From contig NZ_NEVS01000004.1 in the NCBI RefSeq assembly GCF_002261215.1, positions 2,852,001-2,916,000 on the forward strand: a stretch of 64,000 nucleotides of DNA, written 5' to 3'. Positions 8,125-17,732 of this stretch are shown piece by piece (position 1 is the stretch's first letter; each line of letters begins with the position of its first letter). Made by a program: the position numbers and the translations under genes. This DNA comes from Bordetella genomosp. 11. GTDB lineage: Bacteria > Pseudomonadota > Gammaproteobacteria > Burkholderiales > Burkholderiaceae_B. The notes under the pieces were generated by a model. It made no database searches, was not told where the DNA came from, and saw nothing but the letters and a program-made list of their open reading frames with translations.

Positions 8125-10449
8125 ATGCCTCACCCGTCCGTGTCCCGGCCCGTATCGCCCGCCGGCCCGAGCGTGTCGCCCCAGCCGCGGGTGGCTTGCT
8201 CCGCGCCCCGCGCCCTACCCCTGGCCATGCGCCTCGCCTTCACCGGCCTGGCAGCAGGAAGCGCAACGATGTCCGCTTCCGCGCTGGCGCAGTCATCGGG
8301 CACGACCATGTCCGCTCCGGCACCGGTACAGTCCCCGGCCGCGGCGACACCTGCACGGGCCGCCTCCGGTGCCGTCGGAAGCAGCACCCCGGTCACGACG
8401 CTGGCGCCGGTTTCGGTGACGGGCAATGCCATCACGGAAGGCGACACGCTTCCACCCACCTACCCCGGCGGCCAGGTCGCCAAGGGCGCGCGCCTGGGCG
8501 TGCTGGGCGAACAGGATGCCGCCAACGTTCCTTTCAGCGTGACCAGCTTCACCTCGCAACTGGTGGAAGACCAGCAGGCCCGCACCTTGGGCGACGTGCT
8601 GCGCAACGATCCCTCCGTGCAGGTGACCCGCGGCTACGGGAACGACGCGCAGTCGTTCGTCATCCGCGGATTTCCGCTCTATGGAGACGATATTTCCTAC
8701 GGCGGCCTGTTCGGAGTGATGCCGCGCCAGATCATCTCGCCGCAGGGTGCCGAGCGGATCGAGATTTTCAAAGGACCCAGCGCTTTCCTGAACGGCGTGC
8801 CGGCGACCGGTTCAGGCGTGGGCGGCATGGTCAACATCGAGCCCAAGCGGGCCGGCGACGACCCGCTGACGCGCCTGTCGGTGGATTACGGCACATCTTC
8901 GCAGCGCGGCGCGACCGCGGATATCGGACGCCGCTGGGGTGCCAGCAACCAGTTCGGCATCCGCGTGAATGCCTTGCAGCGCGAGGGCGACACGGGTATC
9001 GACGACGACAGCACGCGCATGACCTTCGGCTCCGTGGGATTGGATTACCGCGGCGAACGCCTGCGCGCATCGCTGGACGTGGGATACCAGAAACAGCGCA
9101 CCAGCCAGGGACGCCCCATGGTGCAGGTGATCGGCGACGACATTCCCGGCCCGCCCTCCGCGCGGCACAACTACGCGCAGCCATGGACGTATTCCATGAC
9201 CGAAAACACCTTCGGAATGCTGCGCGCGGAATACGACCTGACCGAACGCTGGACCGCCTATGCCGCCATCGGCGGCAACCACGCGCGAGAAAGCGGGTCG
9301 TACTCTTCCCTGACGGTGAACGGGGATGGCGTGGGCACCGGCAGCCGCCTGGACGTGCCTTACGTATCCGACACCTACGGCATGATGAGCGGGGTGCGCG
9401 GCAAGTTCGAGACGGGCCCCCTGACCCATTCCGTGAATGCGGCATTCTCCAGCGTCTACCTGAAAAAGCGCTCCGCCTATACCTTCGGTTCGTCCTTCGC
9501 CACCAGCCTGGACGACACGCCGGAAGTCCCCTCCCCGCCCACCATCCTGACCGGCGGCAATATGGACGATCCGGGCGTGACAGGCCGCAACCGCATGACG
9601 GGCATCTCGGTTTCGGACACCGTCTCGTTCCTGGACGACCGGGTCTTCGTCACCGTGGGTGCGCGCCACCAAAAGCTGCGCGTCACCAACTACGCCTACA
9701 CCGGCGAGGTCGACAGCAAGTATGACGATTCGGCCACCTCGCCCGTGTACGGGCTGGTGGTCAAGCCCTGGCAGCACGTTTCGCTGTACGCCAACCACAT
9801 CGAGGGCCTGCAACCGGGCCCCACGGCACCGCTGACCGCGATCAACGCCAACACCACGTTCGCGCCGTCCAAGTCCAAGCAGAACGAAATCGGCGCGAAG
9901 CTGGACATGGGGTCCTACGGCGCCAGCCTGGCCTTTTTCGAGATCAAGCAGCCGACGGGCGTGACCGATCCGGCCACCCAGATATTCTCGGTCGCGGGCG
10001 AACAGCGCAACCGCGGCGTCGAGCTGAACGTCTTCGGCGAACCGCTGCGGGGTGTCCGCGTCATCGGCGGCGTGTCGGTCATCGACGCCACCTTGCGCGA
10101 TACCAAGAATCCGGCGACCGAGGGCAACCATGCCGTCGGCGTGCCCGACTACACGGCGGTCCTGAGCACGGAATGGGACCTGCCCTGGGTTCCCGGCCTG
10201 ACGCTGCAGGGGCGCGTCACCCATGCGGGCTCGCAGTACCTGGATACGGCGAACACCCAGAAGGTCAAGCCCTGGACGACGCTGGACCTGGGCGCGCGCT
10301 ACGCCATGAAAATCGAACGGCACGATGTCGTATGGCGGCTGGGCGTGGAAAACGTCACCAACAAGCGTTACTGGTCATCCGCCAACGGCGGCTACCTGAT
10401 CCAGGGCGACCCGCGTACCGTCAAGCTGTCGGTGGCGGTCGACTTCTAG
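8125..10449 (+). CDS. TonB-dependent ferric siderophore receptor
   Basis: Outer-membrane beta-barrel receptor of 774 residues from ATG 8125 (AAGGAA nine bases upstream; next candidate ATG 8227 lacks a site). The leader is unusually long before the signal core ending in SASALAQ. The plug domain is recognisable from VPFSVTSFTSQLVEDQQARTLG, IRGFPLYGDD, RIEIFKGPSAFLNG and a GGMVNIEPKRA end; the barrel closes in NVTNKRYW and a terminal Phe (SVAVDF). No N-terminal STN signalling domain is seen, so it does not signal to a sigma factor. The plug resembles hydroxamate-type receptors, but the ligand is uncertain. The Fur-box-like site upstream supports a role in iron uptake. Confidence 0.93.
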   Translation: MPHPSVSRPVSPAGPSVSPQPRVACSAPRALPLAMRLAFTGLAAGSATMSASALAQSSGTTMSAPAPVQSPAAATPARAASGAVGSSTPVTTLAPVSVTGNAITEGDTLPPTYPGGQVAKGARLGVLGEQDAANVPFSVTSFTSQLVEDQQARTLGDVLRNDPSVQVTRGYGNDAQSFVIRGFPLYGDDISYGGLFGVMPRQIISPQGAERIEIFKGPSAFLNGVPATGSGVGGMVNIEPKRAGDDPLTRLSVDYGTSSQRGATADIGRRWGASNQFGIRVNALQREGDTGIDDDSTRMTFGSVGLDYRGERLRASLDVGYQKQRTSQGRPMVQVIGDDIPGPPSARHNYAQPWTYSMTENTFGMLRAEYDLTERWTAYAAIGGNHARESGSYSSLTVNGDGVGTGSRLDVPYVSDTYGMMSGVRGKFETGPLTHSVNAAFSSVYLKKRSAYTFGSSFATSLDDTPEVPSPPTILTGGNMDDPGVTGRNRMTGISVSDTVSFLDDRVFVTVGARHQKLRVTNYAYTGEVDSKYDDSATSPVYGLVVKPWQHVSLYANHIEGLQPGPTAPLTAINANTTFAPSKSKQNEIGAKLDMGSYGASLAFFEIKQPTGVTDPATQIFSVAGEQRNRGVELNVFGEPLRGVRVIGGVSVIDATLRDTKNPATEGNHAVGVPDYTAVLSTEWDLPWVPGLTLQGRVTHAGSQYLDTANTQKVKPWTTLDLGARYAMKIERHDVVWRLGVENVTNKRYWSSANGGYLIQGDPRTVKLSVAVDF

Positions 10450-10483
10450 GCCGGATCGGCGCACCGGGGGCGGCGCGCCGCGA

Positions 10484-11506
10484 TTACGCCGCCTCCGGGC
10501 ACTTGGCGATCCGCGTCCGCACATCGGGGGATGCCAGGCATGTGGCGACGGCCTCGTAGCCGGGGGCGCCCGGATAGGGAGCCACGCGGGTGGGAGGGCT
10601 GTGGTTCGCGGGGCACAGAATGATGGCTTCGTCGCGGCCGACCGCCGCCAGATCCAGGATCGCCGAGGAGCGTGTCAGAAAAATGAGGGGCCGCCCGCCG
10701 GTTTTCGCGCGCTGGCGAAGATAGGTGATCAATGCCTCTTGTGTGGATCGATCGAGATCCTGTTCGATCATGTCGACAACCAGGATATCGGGACCCGCGG
10801 TTTCCAGGGCGACCAGCAACGCGATCAGCGCCGCGGATTCCGTCGCGCCTTCGTCGAGCAGCCACCGCAGTGCCCGGCTGACGCCCGCCTTCAGCGCCGG
10901 GACGGAGTGCAGCAATTCCATGGCCGCGGCGCTTCGATCTTTCAGCCGCTCCAGGCCGAGAAAGGCCGCGCCGGGGAGGGTCTCTGCCAGGCGACGGGCC
11001 AACCGGGTCTTTCCGCTGCCCAGCGGGCCAATGATGTAGTTCAACGGACGGATATCGCGAAGTTCGAACCATTCCCCGCCCCACGGCCAGGGAAGCTCGA
11101 ATGCCACGCTGATCTCGGTTCGATCGACCAGCCGTGCCAGCTCGCCATCGGCCGGCATGCGCCCTTGTGCAAGATCGGATCGGATGCCACGGACCTTGTC
11201 CAGCTTGCGCACGAGCTCGTGAATCTGCTCGTCCAGCGCGGCTTCATGCGCGGCCAGCGCCATTCCCAAGCCGTCAGGATCGCCCTCCAGCGCGCGCGCG
11301 GCCTGGGCAAGGCTCAAGCCGAGATCGCGCAAGGCCACGACCTCCGCGGCCCGCGCCATATCGCGGGGGCCATACGCCCGGTATCCTGCCGCGGTACGGG
11401 CCGGCGTTACCAGTCCGTGCCGTTCGTACAGCCGAAGGGCCTTGATCGATACGCCGAGCCGTCTGGCCGCCTCCGACGCATTCAGGCTGGGAGCGGAAGC
11501 AATCAC
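10484..11506 (-). CDS. MerR-family regulator fused to a P-loop ATPase domain
   Basis: 340 residues, GTG start with GAGGTG just upstream. Residues about 8-80 are a MerR winged helix (LNASEAARRLGVSIKALRLYERHGL then GYRAYG) followed by a dimerisation coiled coil to about 115. Unusually, the effector region is an ATPase: Walker A GPLGSGKT at 160-167, Walker B-like ILVVDMIEQD at 241-250, and a possible sensor strand LIFLTRSS near 274-281. The ATPase half looks like the ABC/SMC-type nucleotide-binding fold, though no canonical LSGGQ was found. It is convergent with the TonB receptor and divergent from the LysR gene at 11650. Its target and signal are unknown. Confidence 0.82.
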   Translation of the reverse strand: MIASAPSLNASEAARRLGVSIKALRLYERHGLVTPARTAAGYRAYGPRDMARAAEVVALRDLGLSLAQAARALEGDPDGLGMALAAHEAALDEQIHELVRKLDKVRGIRSDLAQGRMPADGELARLVDRTEISVAFELPWPWGGEWFELRDIRPLNYIIGPLGSGKTRLARRLAETLPGAAFLGLERLKDRSAAAMELLHSVPALKAGVSRALRWLLDEGATESAALIALLVALETAGPDILVVDMIEQDLDRSTQEALITYLRQRAKTGGRPLIFLTRSSAILDLAAVGRDEAIILCPANHSPPTRVAPYPGAPGYEAVATCLASPDVRTRIAKCPEAA

Positions 11507-11649
11507 GATTCACCTCTTCATTGTTGACCGATTGAAATCAGCATGAGGCCGCCCCCGGGGGCCGGGTCAACCGGATTTTAGGCGGCCGCCCCCGCGGGTA
11601 CACTCTGTCCCATGGAAAACTGGGTCCCGGGCGCTGGCCGCCGGCCGTC

Positions 11650-12546
11650 ATGGCAATGAAGATAGACCTATCGGCGCTGCAGATGCTGGTGGCCGCCGTC
11701 GAAGAGCGCAGCCTCGCCAAGGCGGGCGAGCGCGAACACCTGGTCACCTCGGCCGCCAGCAAGCGGATCGCGGAACTGGAGCGCCAGATCGGCACCGCGC
11801 TGCTTGTCCGCCATAACCGGGGCGTGGAGCCGACCCCCGCGGGCGCCGCGCTGTATCACAAGGCCAAGGCCATCCTGACCAGCGTGCGCACGCTAGAAAG
11901 CCTGTGCGAGGAATTTTCGCCGGACGGCATTCCCAAGATACGCCTGGCCGCCAACCGTTCGGCCATCGTCGAATTCCTGCCCGCCGACATCCGCGCTTTC
12001 CAGGCAGGCAGCCCGAAATCCCGCCTGGACCTGGTGGAGGCCTATAGCGGCGACATCCCCCGCATGGTGTCGGACCAGGAGGTCGACATCGGGATCTATC
12101 ACGCCGCGGGCGCCGCGCCGGGCGTGGTGTCCTATCCCTACCGCAGCGACCATGTGGTGCTGGTGGTGCCGCGCGGCCATCCGCTGGCCGACTCGCCCGC
12201 GCTGCACCTGGACCAGGCGCGCGACTACGACTTCCTGGGCTACTTTCCCCGCCACTCCTTCGAGGCCTTCATGGAGCTCGTCGGGCCTACCCTGAGCGGG
12301 CCGCTGAACGTAAAGATCCAGGTCGCCAACTACGAGGCCCGCTGCCGCATGGTCCGCGAGGGCCTGGGCATCGCCGTCATGCCGGAACCGATCGCCGATA
12401 CTTACCTGAGCCTGCTGGGATTGGTCAAGATCGCGCTGCTTGACGATTGGGCGAAACGGCAGTTCTATGTCTGTGCCAGGGACCGCGCGCACATGCGCAT
12501 GGCAGCCGGGGATCTTTTTGACTTTCTCGTCAAGGCCGGTAGCTGA
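11650..12546 (+). CDS. LysR-family transcriptional regulator
   Basis: 298 residues with an N-terminal helix-turn-helix (DLSALQMLVAAVEERSLAKAGER, SAASKRIAELERQIG) and a standard substrate-binding effector domain ending near 290. Two ATGs, 11650 and 11656, are possible starts. It sits 155 bases before the formate dehydrogenase operon on the same strand and divergent from the MerR-ATPase gene, so it could regulate either. In the family it resembles regulators of transport or oxidation genes, and the effector is unknown. Confidence 0.92.
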   Translation: MAMKIDLSALQMLVAAVEERSLAKAGEREHLVTSAASKRIAELERQIGTALLVRHNRGVEPTPAGAALYHKAKAILTSVRTLESLCEEFSPDGIPKIRLAANRSAIVEFLPADIRAFQAGSPKSRLDLVEAYSGDIPRMVSDQEVDIGIYHAAGAAPGVVSYPYRSDHVVLVVPRGHPLADSPALHLDQARDYDFLGYFPRHSFEAFMELVGPTLSGPLNVKIQVANYEARCRMVREGLGIAVMPEPIADTYLSLLGLVKIALLDDWAKRQFYVCARDRAHMRMAAGDLFDFLVKAGS

Positions 12547-12701
12547 CGGACAAGGGCCTGACGACGATTTCCTCGCGCCGAGGGCGAACGTTTGACGGCG
12601 GACAATGCTCAGCCTTATGCTGCGATGCGTTGGCGGCTTCACGAGGGTCCGCCATCGGCATGCAAAGCGGTTTTGCTACACATAACCAAGAAGGGAGAGC
12701 C

Positions 12702-15700
12702 ATGGTCAACATGAACCGGCGCCAGTTCTTCAAGGTGACGGGTGCGACGCTGGCGGGTTCCAGCCTGGCATTGCTCGGGGCCGCGCCCCGGCAGGCCATG
12801 GCGGAAGTCCGCCAGTACAAGCTGGCGCGGACGACCGAAACGCGCAATACCTGTCCTTACTGTTCGGTAGCGTGTGGAATCCTGATGTACGGCCTTGGCG
12901 ACGGCGCCAAGAATGCGACGTCCAGCATCATCCACATCGAAGGCGATCCCGACCATCCCGTCAATCGCGGCACGCTCTGTCCCAAGGGCGCCGCCCTGAT
13001 CGACTTCGTGCACAGTCCCAATCGCCTGAAGTACCCGGAATACCGGGCGCCGGGCTCGGACAAGTGGCAGCGGATTTCCTGGGATGACGCCCTGACGCGC
13101 ATCGCCAAGCTGATGAAACAGGACCGCGATGCCAACTTCGTCGAGAAAACGGCGGACGGCAAAACGGTGAACCGCTGGCTGACCACGGGCATGCTGGCCG
13201 CTTCCGCCAGCAGCAACGAGGTGGGCTACATCACGCACAAAACCGTGCGCAGCATGGGGATGCTGGCGTTCGACAACCAGGCTCGTGTCTGACATGGCCC
13301 GACGGTGGCAGGTCTTGCCCCGACGTTCGGCCGTGGAGCGATGACGAACCATTGGGTCGACATCAAGAACGCGGACATCATCCTTATCATGGGCGGCAAT
13401 GCCGCCGAGGCCCACCCCTGCGGATTCAAGTGGGTGACCGAAGCCAAGGCCCATAACAAGGCCAAACTGATCGTCGTGGACCCGCGCTTCAATCGCTCGG
13501 CATCCGTGGCGGACTTCTACGCGCCCATACGCACCGGCACGGACATCCTGTTCCTGGGCGGTGTCATCAATTACCTGATCGCCAACGACAAGATCCAGCA
13601 CGAGTACGTCCGCAACTACACCGACCTTTCGTTCATCGTCCGTTCGGACTTCGCCTTCGACGCCGGCCTGTTCTCGGGCTACAACGCCGACAAGCGTGCC
13701 TACGACCAGTCCACCTGGGACTACGAACGCGGCGAGGACGGCTACGTCAAGACGGACCCGACGCTGCAGAACCCGCGCTGCGTGTACCAGATGCTGAAGC
13801 AGCATTATTCGCGCTACACGCCGGAAATGGTCGAACGCGTCTGCGGCACGCCCAAGGACAAGTTCCTGCAAGTGTGCGAAATGCTCGCGACGACGGCCTC
13901 CGCCGGCCGCGCCGCGACCATCATGTATGCCCTGGGCTGGACCCAGCATTCCGTGGGCTCGCAGATGATACGCACGGGCGCCATGGTGCAGCTGCTGCTG
14001 GGCAACATCGGCATCGCGGGCGGCGGCATGAACGCGCTGCGCGGACACTCCAATATCCAGGGCCTGACGGACCTGGGATTGATGTCCAACCTGCTGCCGG
14101 GCTATATGACGCTGCCGGTGGAAAGCGAACAGGACTTCGAGCAGTACATCGCCAAGCGGGCGCTCAAGCCGCTGCGTCCCAACCAGCTCAGCTACTGGCA
14201 GAACTACCGCAAATTCCACGTCAGCCTGATGAAGGCCTGGTGGGGCAAGGCAGCCACGCCCGAGAACAACTGGGGCTACGACTACCTGCCCAAGCTGGAC
14301 CGGCTCTACGACATGCTGCAGGTCTACGAGCTGATGAACCAGGGCAAGATGAACGGCTACATCGCGCAAGGGTTCAACCCCCTCGCGGCGGCGCCCAACA
14401 AGGGCAAGGTGATCCAGGGCTTCTCCAAGCTGAAGTGGATGGTCATCATGGACCCGCTGGTCACCGAAACGTCGGAGTTCTGGCGCAACTTCGGCGAGCA
14501 CAACGATGTGGATCCATCGAAGATCCAGACCGAGGTCTTCCGCCTGCCGACCACCTGTTTCGCCGAAGAAAACGGCGCGCTGGTCAATTCCGGCCGCTGG
14601 TTGCAATGGCACTGGAAAGGCGCCGAGCCGCCGGGCGAAGCCAAGAGCGATATCGAGATCATGTCGCTGCTGTTCACCCGCCTGCGCACGATGTACCGGC
14701 AGGAAGGCGGCAAGTACCCGGACCCTATCGTCAATCTGGACTGGCCTTACTCCGATCCCGAAAGCCCGACGCCGGAGGAACTGGCCAGGGAATACAGCGG
14801 CAAGGCCGTGACGGACCTGGCCGATCCGAAAGACCCGTCGCGCATCACCCGGCGTGCCGGGGAACAGCTGGCCAGCTTCGCCGAACTGCGCGACGATGGC
14901 TCCACGTCCAGCGGCTGCTGGATTTTCGCGGGCGCATGGGGACCGCAAGGCAACCTGATGGCACGCCGCGACAACAGCGATCCCACCGGCATCGGGCAGA
15001 CCCTGAACTGGGCCTGGGCCTGGCCGGCCAACCGCCGCGTGCTGTACAACCGCGCGTCCTGCGACCCGTCCGGCAAGCCCTTCGATCCGCGGCGCAGCCT
15101 GGTGTCCTGGAACGGCAAAAGCTGGGTGGGTGCCGACGTGCCGGATTTCAAGCTGGACGAAGATCCCGCCGGCGGCATGGGCCCCTTCATCATGAACCCC
15201 GAAGGCGTTGCGCGCTTCTTCGCCCGAAACGGGCTGGCCGAAGGCCCCTTCCCCGAGCACTACGAGCCTTTCGAGACGCCGCTGGGATACAACCCGCTGT
15301 ACCCGCAAGCCAAGGGGGTCACGAGCAATCCGGCGGCGCGTGTTTTCAAGAGCGATCTCGAGTCCATGGGCACGGTGGACAAGTTCCCGTATGTGGCCAC
15401 CACCTATCGCCTGACCGAACATTTCCATTACTGGACCAAGCATTGCCGCATCAATGCCGTCCTGCAGCCGCAGCAATTCGTGGAAATCGGCGAGGCGCTG
15501 GCCAAGGATCTGGGCATCGCCAACGGCCAGCAGGTCAAGGTCTCGTCCAACCGCGGCTATATCAAGGCCGTGGCGCTGGTAACGAAGCGGATACGCCCGC
15601 TGACGGTGGAAGGCAAAACCGTCCATCACGTCGGCGTGCCCATCCACTGGGGCTTCGTCGGACTGGCCAAGCCGGGATTCCTGGCGAATACGCTGACGCC

Positions 15701-15770
15701 TTTCGTCGGGGACGGCAACTCGCAGACACCGGAGTTCAAGTCCTTCCTGGTGAAAGTGGAAAAAGCCTAG
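12702..15770 (+). CDS. fdnG: Formate dehydrogenase major (alpha) subunit, selenoprotein, one in-frame UGA
   Basis: The 1022-residue catalytic subunit of membrane-bound respiratory formate dehydrogenase, oxidising formate to CO2 in the periplasm at a bis-MGD molybdenum or tungsten site. Residue 197 is encoded by UGA (13290-13292), and the frame stays open on both sides, so it reads as selenocysteine in RVUHGP rather than a stop. The N-terminus has a twin-arginine signal (NRRQFFK) and a [4Fe-4S] motif CPYCSVACG with a later CPKGA. The start is ATG 12702 after AGGGAGA. Length and Sec position match E. coli FdnG/FdoG (Sec at 196). A gene caller would split it at 13292 into two pieces; it should be annotated as one. 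Confidence 0.97.
13290..13323 (+). promoter_or_regulatory. SECIS element (selenocysteine insertion hairpin) in fdnG
   Basis: Directly after UGA, bases 13303-13322 fold as CGG, bulged T at 13306, GGCA, loop GGTCT (13311-13315), TGCC, CCG. The bulged U and GGU-containing loop are the features SelB domain IV contacts in the E. coli fdhF hairpin, and the loop begins 18 bases after the UGA, the same spacing as there. Seen in sequence; binding is inferred from the family. Confidence 0.88.
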
Positions 15771-15776
15771 GAGCGA

Positions 15777-16730
15777 ATGATGAGTATGCAATCCCTGGAC
15801 ATCAAGCGCGTCTCGGCCACCACCACGCCACCGCCGGGCGTGCGCGAGCCGGTGACCGGCAGCGTCGCCAAGCTGATCGACGTCAGCAAATGCATCGGCT
15901 GCAAGGCCTGCCAAAGCGCCTGCATGGAGTGGAACGACCTGCGCGATGTCGTCGGCGAGGCCGTCGGCGTGTACGACAACCCGGCCGACCTGACCGAGCA
16001 TTCCTGGACGGTCATGCGGTTCTCGGAATACGAAAACCCGAAAGGCGACCTCGAATGGCTGATCCGCAAGGACGGCTGCATGCATTGCGAGGATCCGGGC
16101 TGCCTGAAGGCCTGTCCCTCGCCCGGCGCCATCGTGCAGTACACCAATGGCATCGTGGATTTCCATGAAGAAAAATGCATCGGCTGCGGCTACTGCATAA
16201 CGGGCTGCCCGTTCAACGTGCCGCGCATCTCGAAGCAGGACCACAAGGCCTACAAGTGCACGCTGTGTTCGGATCGCGTGGCCGTCGGCCAGGAGCCTGC
16301 CTGCGTCAAGTCCTGTCCCACAGGCGCCATCGTGTTCGGCACCAAGGACGACATGAAGCAGCATGCCGCCGAGCGCGTCGAGGACCTGAAATCGCGCGGC
16401 TTCGACAAGGCGGGCCTGTACGACCCCGCCGGCGTGGGCGGCACGCACGTCATGTATGTGCTGCACCATGCCGACCAGCCCACGCTGTATCACGGCCTGC
16501 CGGAAAACCCCGCCATCAGTCCCATGGTGGCGCTGTGGAAAGGCATCGCCAAGCCGCTGGGCCTGGCCGCGGTCGCGCTGACCGCGCTGGCGGGATTCTT
16601 CCACTACGTGCGCGTGGGTCCCAACGAGGTCAGCGAGGAAGACGAACGCGAGGCCGAGGCCATGCAGGACGGGGCCGGGCCACAAGGCCGCACACCGCCG
16701 GAACAGGAGGCGCGCAATGAGAGACCATGA
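15777..16730 (+). CDS. fdhB: Formate dehydrogenase iron-sulfur (beta) subunit
   Basis: The 317-residue electron-transfer subunit passing electrons from FdnG to the cytochrome. Four cysteine clusters are visible in order: [35 protein letters not shown] and [20 protein letters not shown], so four [4Fe-4S] centres as in FdnH/FdoH. A C-terminal hydrophobic segment ([15 protein letters not shown]) anchors it to the membrane, followed by an acidic tail. It begins 6 bases after the fdnG stop with AGGAG in the gap; ATGs at 15777, 15780 and 15786 are all usable. Its end overlaps the fdhI start by 14 bases, a sign of translational coupling. Confidence 0.96.
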   Translation: MMSMQSLDIKRVSATTTPPPGVREPVTGSVAKLIDVSKCIGCKACQSACMEWNDLRDVVGEAVGVYDNPADLTEHSWTVMRFSEYENPKGDLEWLIRKDGCMHCEDPGCLKACPSPGAIVQYTNGIVDFHEEKCIGCGYCITGCPFNVPRISKQDHKAYKCTLCSDRVAVGQEPACVKSCPTGAIVFGTKDDMKQHAAERVEDLKSRGFDKAGLYDPAGVGGTHVMYVLHHADQPTLYHGLPENPAISPMVALWKGIAKPLGLAAVALTALAGFFHYVRVGPNEVSEEDEREAEAMQDGAGPQGRTPPEQEARNERP

Positions 16731-17373
16731 AACCATGAGCGGGCGCCATCGCCTGATCGAGCGCTATAGCCCCGGCCAGCGCACCAATCATTGGCTGATT
16801 GCCCTGACTTTCGTACTGCTGGCGCTGTCGGGGCTGGCGCTGTTCCATCCGGCCATGTTCTGGTTGACCAGCCTGTTCGGCGGCGGCCCCTGGACGCGCA
16901 TCCTCCACCCCTTCGTGGGGGTGTTCATGTTCCTGTGCTTCGCGCTGTTCGCCGCCCGCATGTGGCGGCACAATTCGATGGATCGCAGGGATGCCGAATG
17001 GCTGAAGCGCGGACGGGATGTGATCTACAACCGCGAAGACCGCCTGCCGGAAGTCGGCCGTTACAACGCGGGCCAGAAGCTGCTGTACTTCGTGCTGATC
17101 GTCTGCATGGTCGGCCTGCTGCTAAGCGGGTTTGTCATCTGGCGGCAGTATTTTTCCTTTTACTTCCCCATCGAGATCATCCGGGCCGCGTCGGTACTCC
17201 ACGCCGTTTGTGGTTTGGTGATGATTTGCGCGATCATTGTGCATATCTACGCGGCGATCTGGGTGAAGGGATCGTTGGGCGCCATGGTGCGCGGGACGGT
17301 CACCTGGGGCTGGGCCTGGAAACACCATCGAGCCTGGTTTCGCGAAGTCCGCAAGCAACCGCTGGGTAAGTAG
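16717..17373 (+). CDS. fdhI: Formate dehydrogenase cytochrome b556 (gamma) subunit
   Basis: 218-residue inner-membrane cytochrome b with about four membrane segments. Histidines in NHWLI, HPFVGVF, HAVCGLV and [10 protein letters not shown] are placed as heme b ligands of the FdnI/FdoI type; the protein passes electrons to quinone. The ATG at 16717 overlaps the fdhB 3' end; ATG 16735 is an alternative. It completes the three-subunit FDH-N/O complex and is followed by a strong terminator at 17400. Confidence 0.95.
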   Translation: MRDHETMSGRHRLIERYSPGQRTNHWLIALTFVLLALSGLALFHPAMFWLTSLFGGGPWTRILHPFVGVFMFLCFALFAARMWRHNSMDRRDAEWLKRGRDVIYNREDRLPEVGRYNAGQKLLYFVLIVCMVGLLLSGFVIWRQYFSFYFPIEIIRAASVLHAVCGLVMICAIIVHIYAAIWVKGSLGAMVRGTVTWGWAWKHHRAWFREVRKQPLGK

Positions 17374-17399
17374 CGCCCGGCGCATCGGCCCCCACACCA

Positions 17400-17437
17400 C
17401 GGCTGCCGCCGCGTCGATGCGGGGCAGCCGTTTTTTT
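17400..17437 (+). terminator. Rho-independent terminator after fdhI
   Basis: Stem CGGCTGCC (17400-17407) with GGCAGCCG (17423-17430), then seven T. It separates the structural genes fdnG-fdhB-fdhI from fdhE-selA-selB, so the accessory genes may need read-through or their own promoter. Confidence 0.85.
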
Positions 17438-17447
17438 GCCTTGGGGC

Positions 17448-17709
17448 GGCGTAGCGTGGGGGTGTTTTTTGCCGCCGGGCCGCCCCAAGGCAAAAAAGCC
17501 CCCTCGGGGGGCAGCAAGCCGGCTTGCCGGCGTAGCGTGGGGGCATTTTTTGCCGCCGGGCCGCCCCAAGGCAAAAAAGCCCCCTCGGGGGGCAGCAAGC
17601 CGGCTTGCCGGCGTAGCGTGGGGGCATTTTTTGCCGCCGGGCCGCCCCAAGGCAAAAAAGCCCCCTCGGGGGCAGCAAGCCGGCTTGCCGGCGTAGCGTG
17701 GGGGCTTTT
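17448..17709. repeat. 81-bp tandem hairpin repeat, three copies plus a partial fourth
   Basis: Units start at 17448, 17529, 17610 and 17690 (period 81, 81, 80). Each contains GGCGTAGCGTGGGGGC, a T6 run, GCCGCCGGGCCGCCCCAAGGC, an A6 run, GCCCCCTCGGGGGGC and the palindrome GCAAGCCGGCTTGC. The T and A runs flank complementary arms (GGGGGC-A-TTTTTTGCC against GGCAAAAAAGCCCCC), so every unit can fold as a terminator-like hairpin on either strand. The first copy lacks the 5' extension and the last is cut off in front of fdhE. Similar GC-rich intergenic elements are dispersed in Bordetella relatives (from memory, not checked). Open frames across it are an artefact of an 81-base period. Confidence 0.9.
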
Positions 17710-17732
17710 TTTGTTTTTCACCGGAGACCGTT

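Noticed and set aside
13290..13292. Apparent nonsense mutation splitting fdnG
   Set aside because: The UGA is at the known Sec position with a SECIS hairpin and selABC nearby, so it is decoded rather than a stop.
12639..16736. 1365-codon open frame antisense to the formate dehydrogenase genes
   Set aside because: Same codon-bias shadow; no ribosome site or domain, and it spans two well-supported genes.
17448..17709. Possible CRISPR array
   Set aside because: Copies are direct tandem units with no spacers and strong internal dyads; no cas genes.
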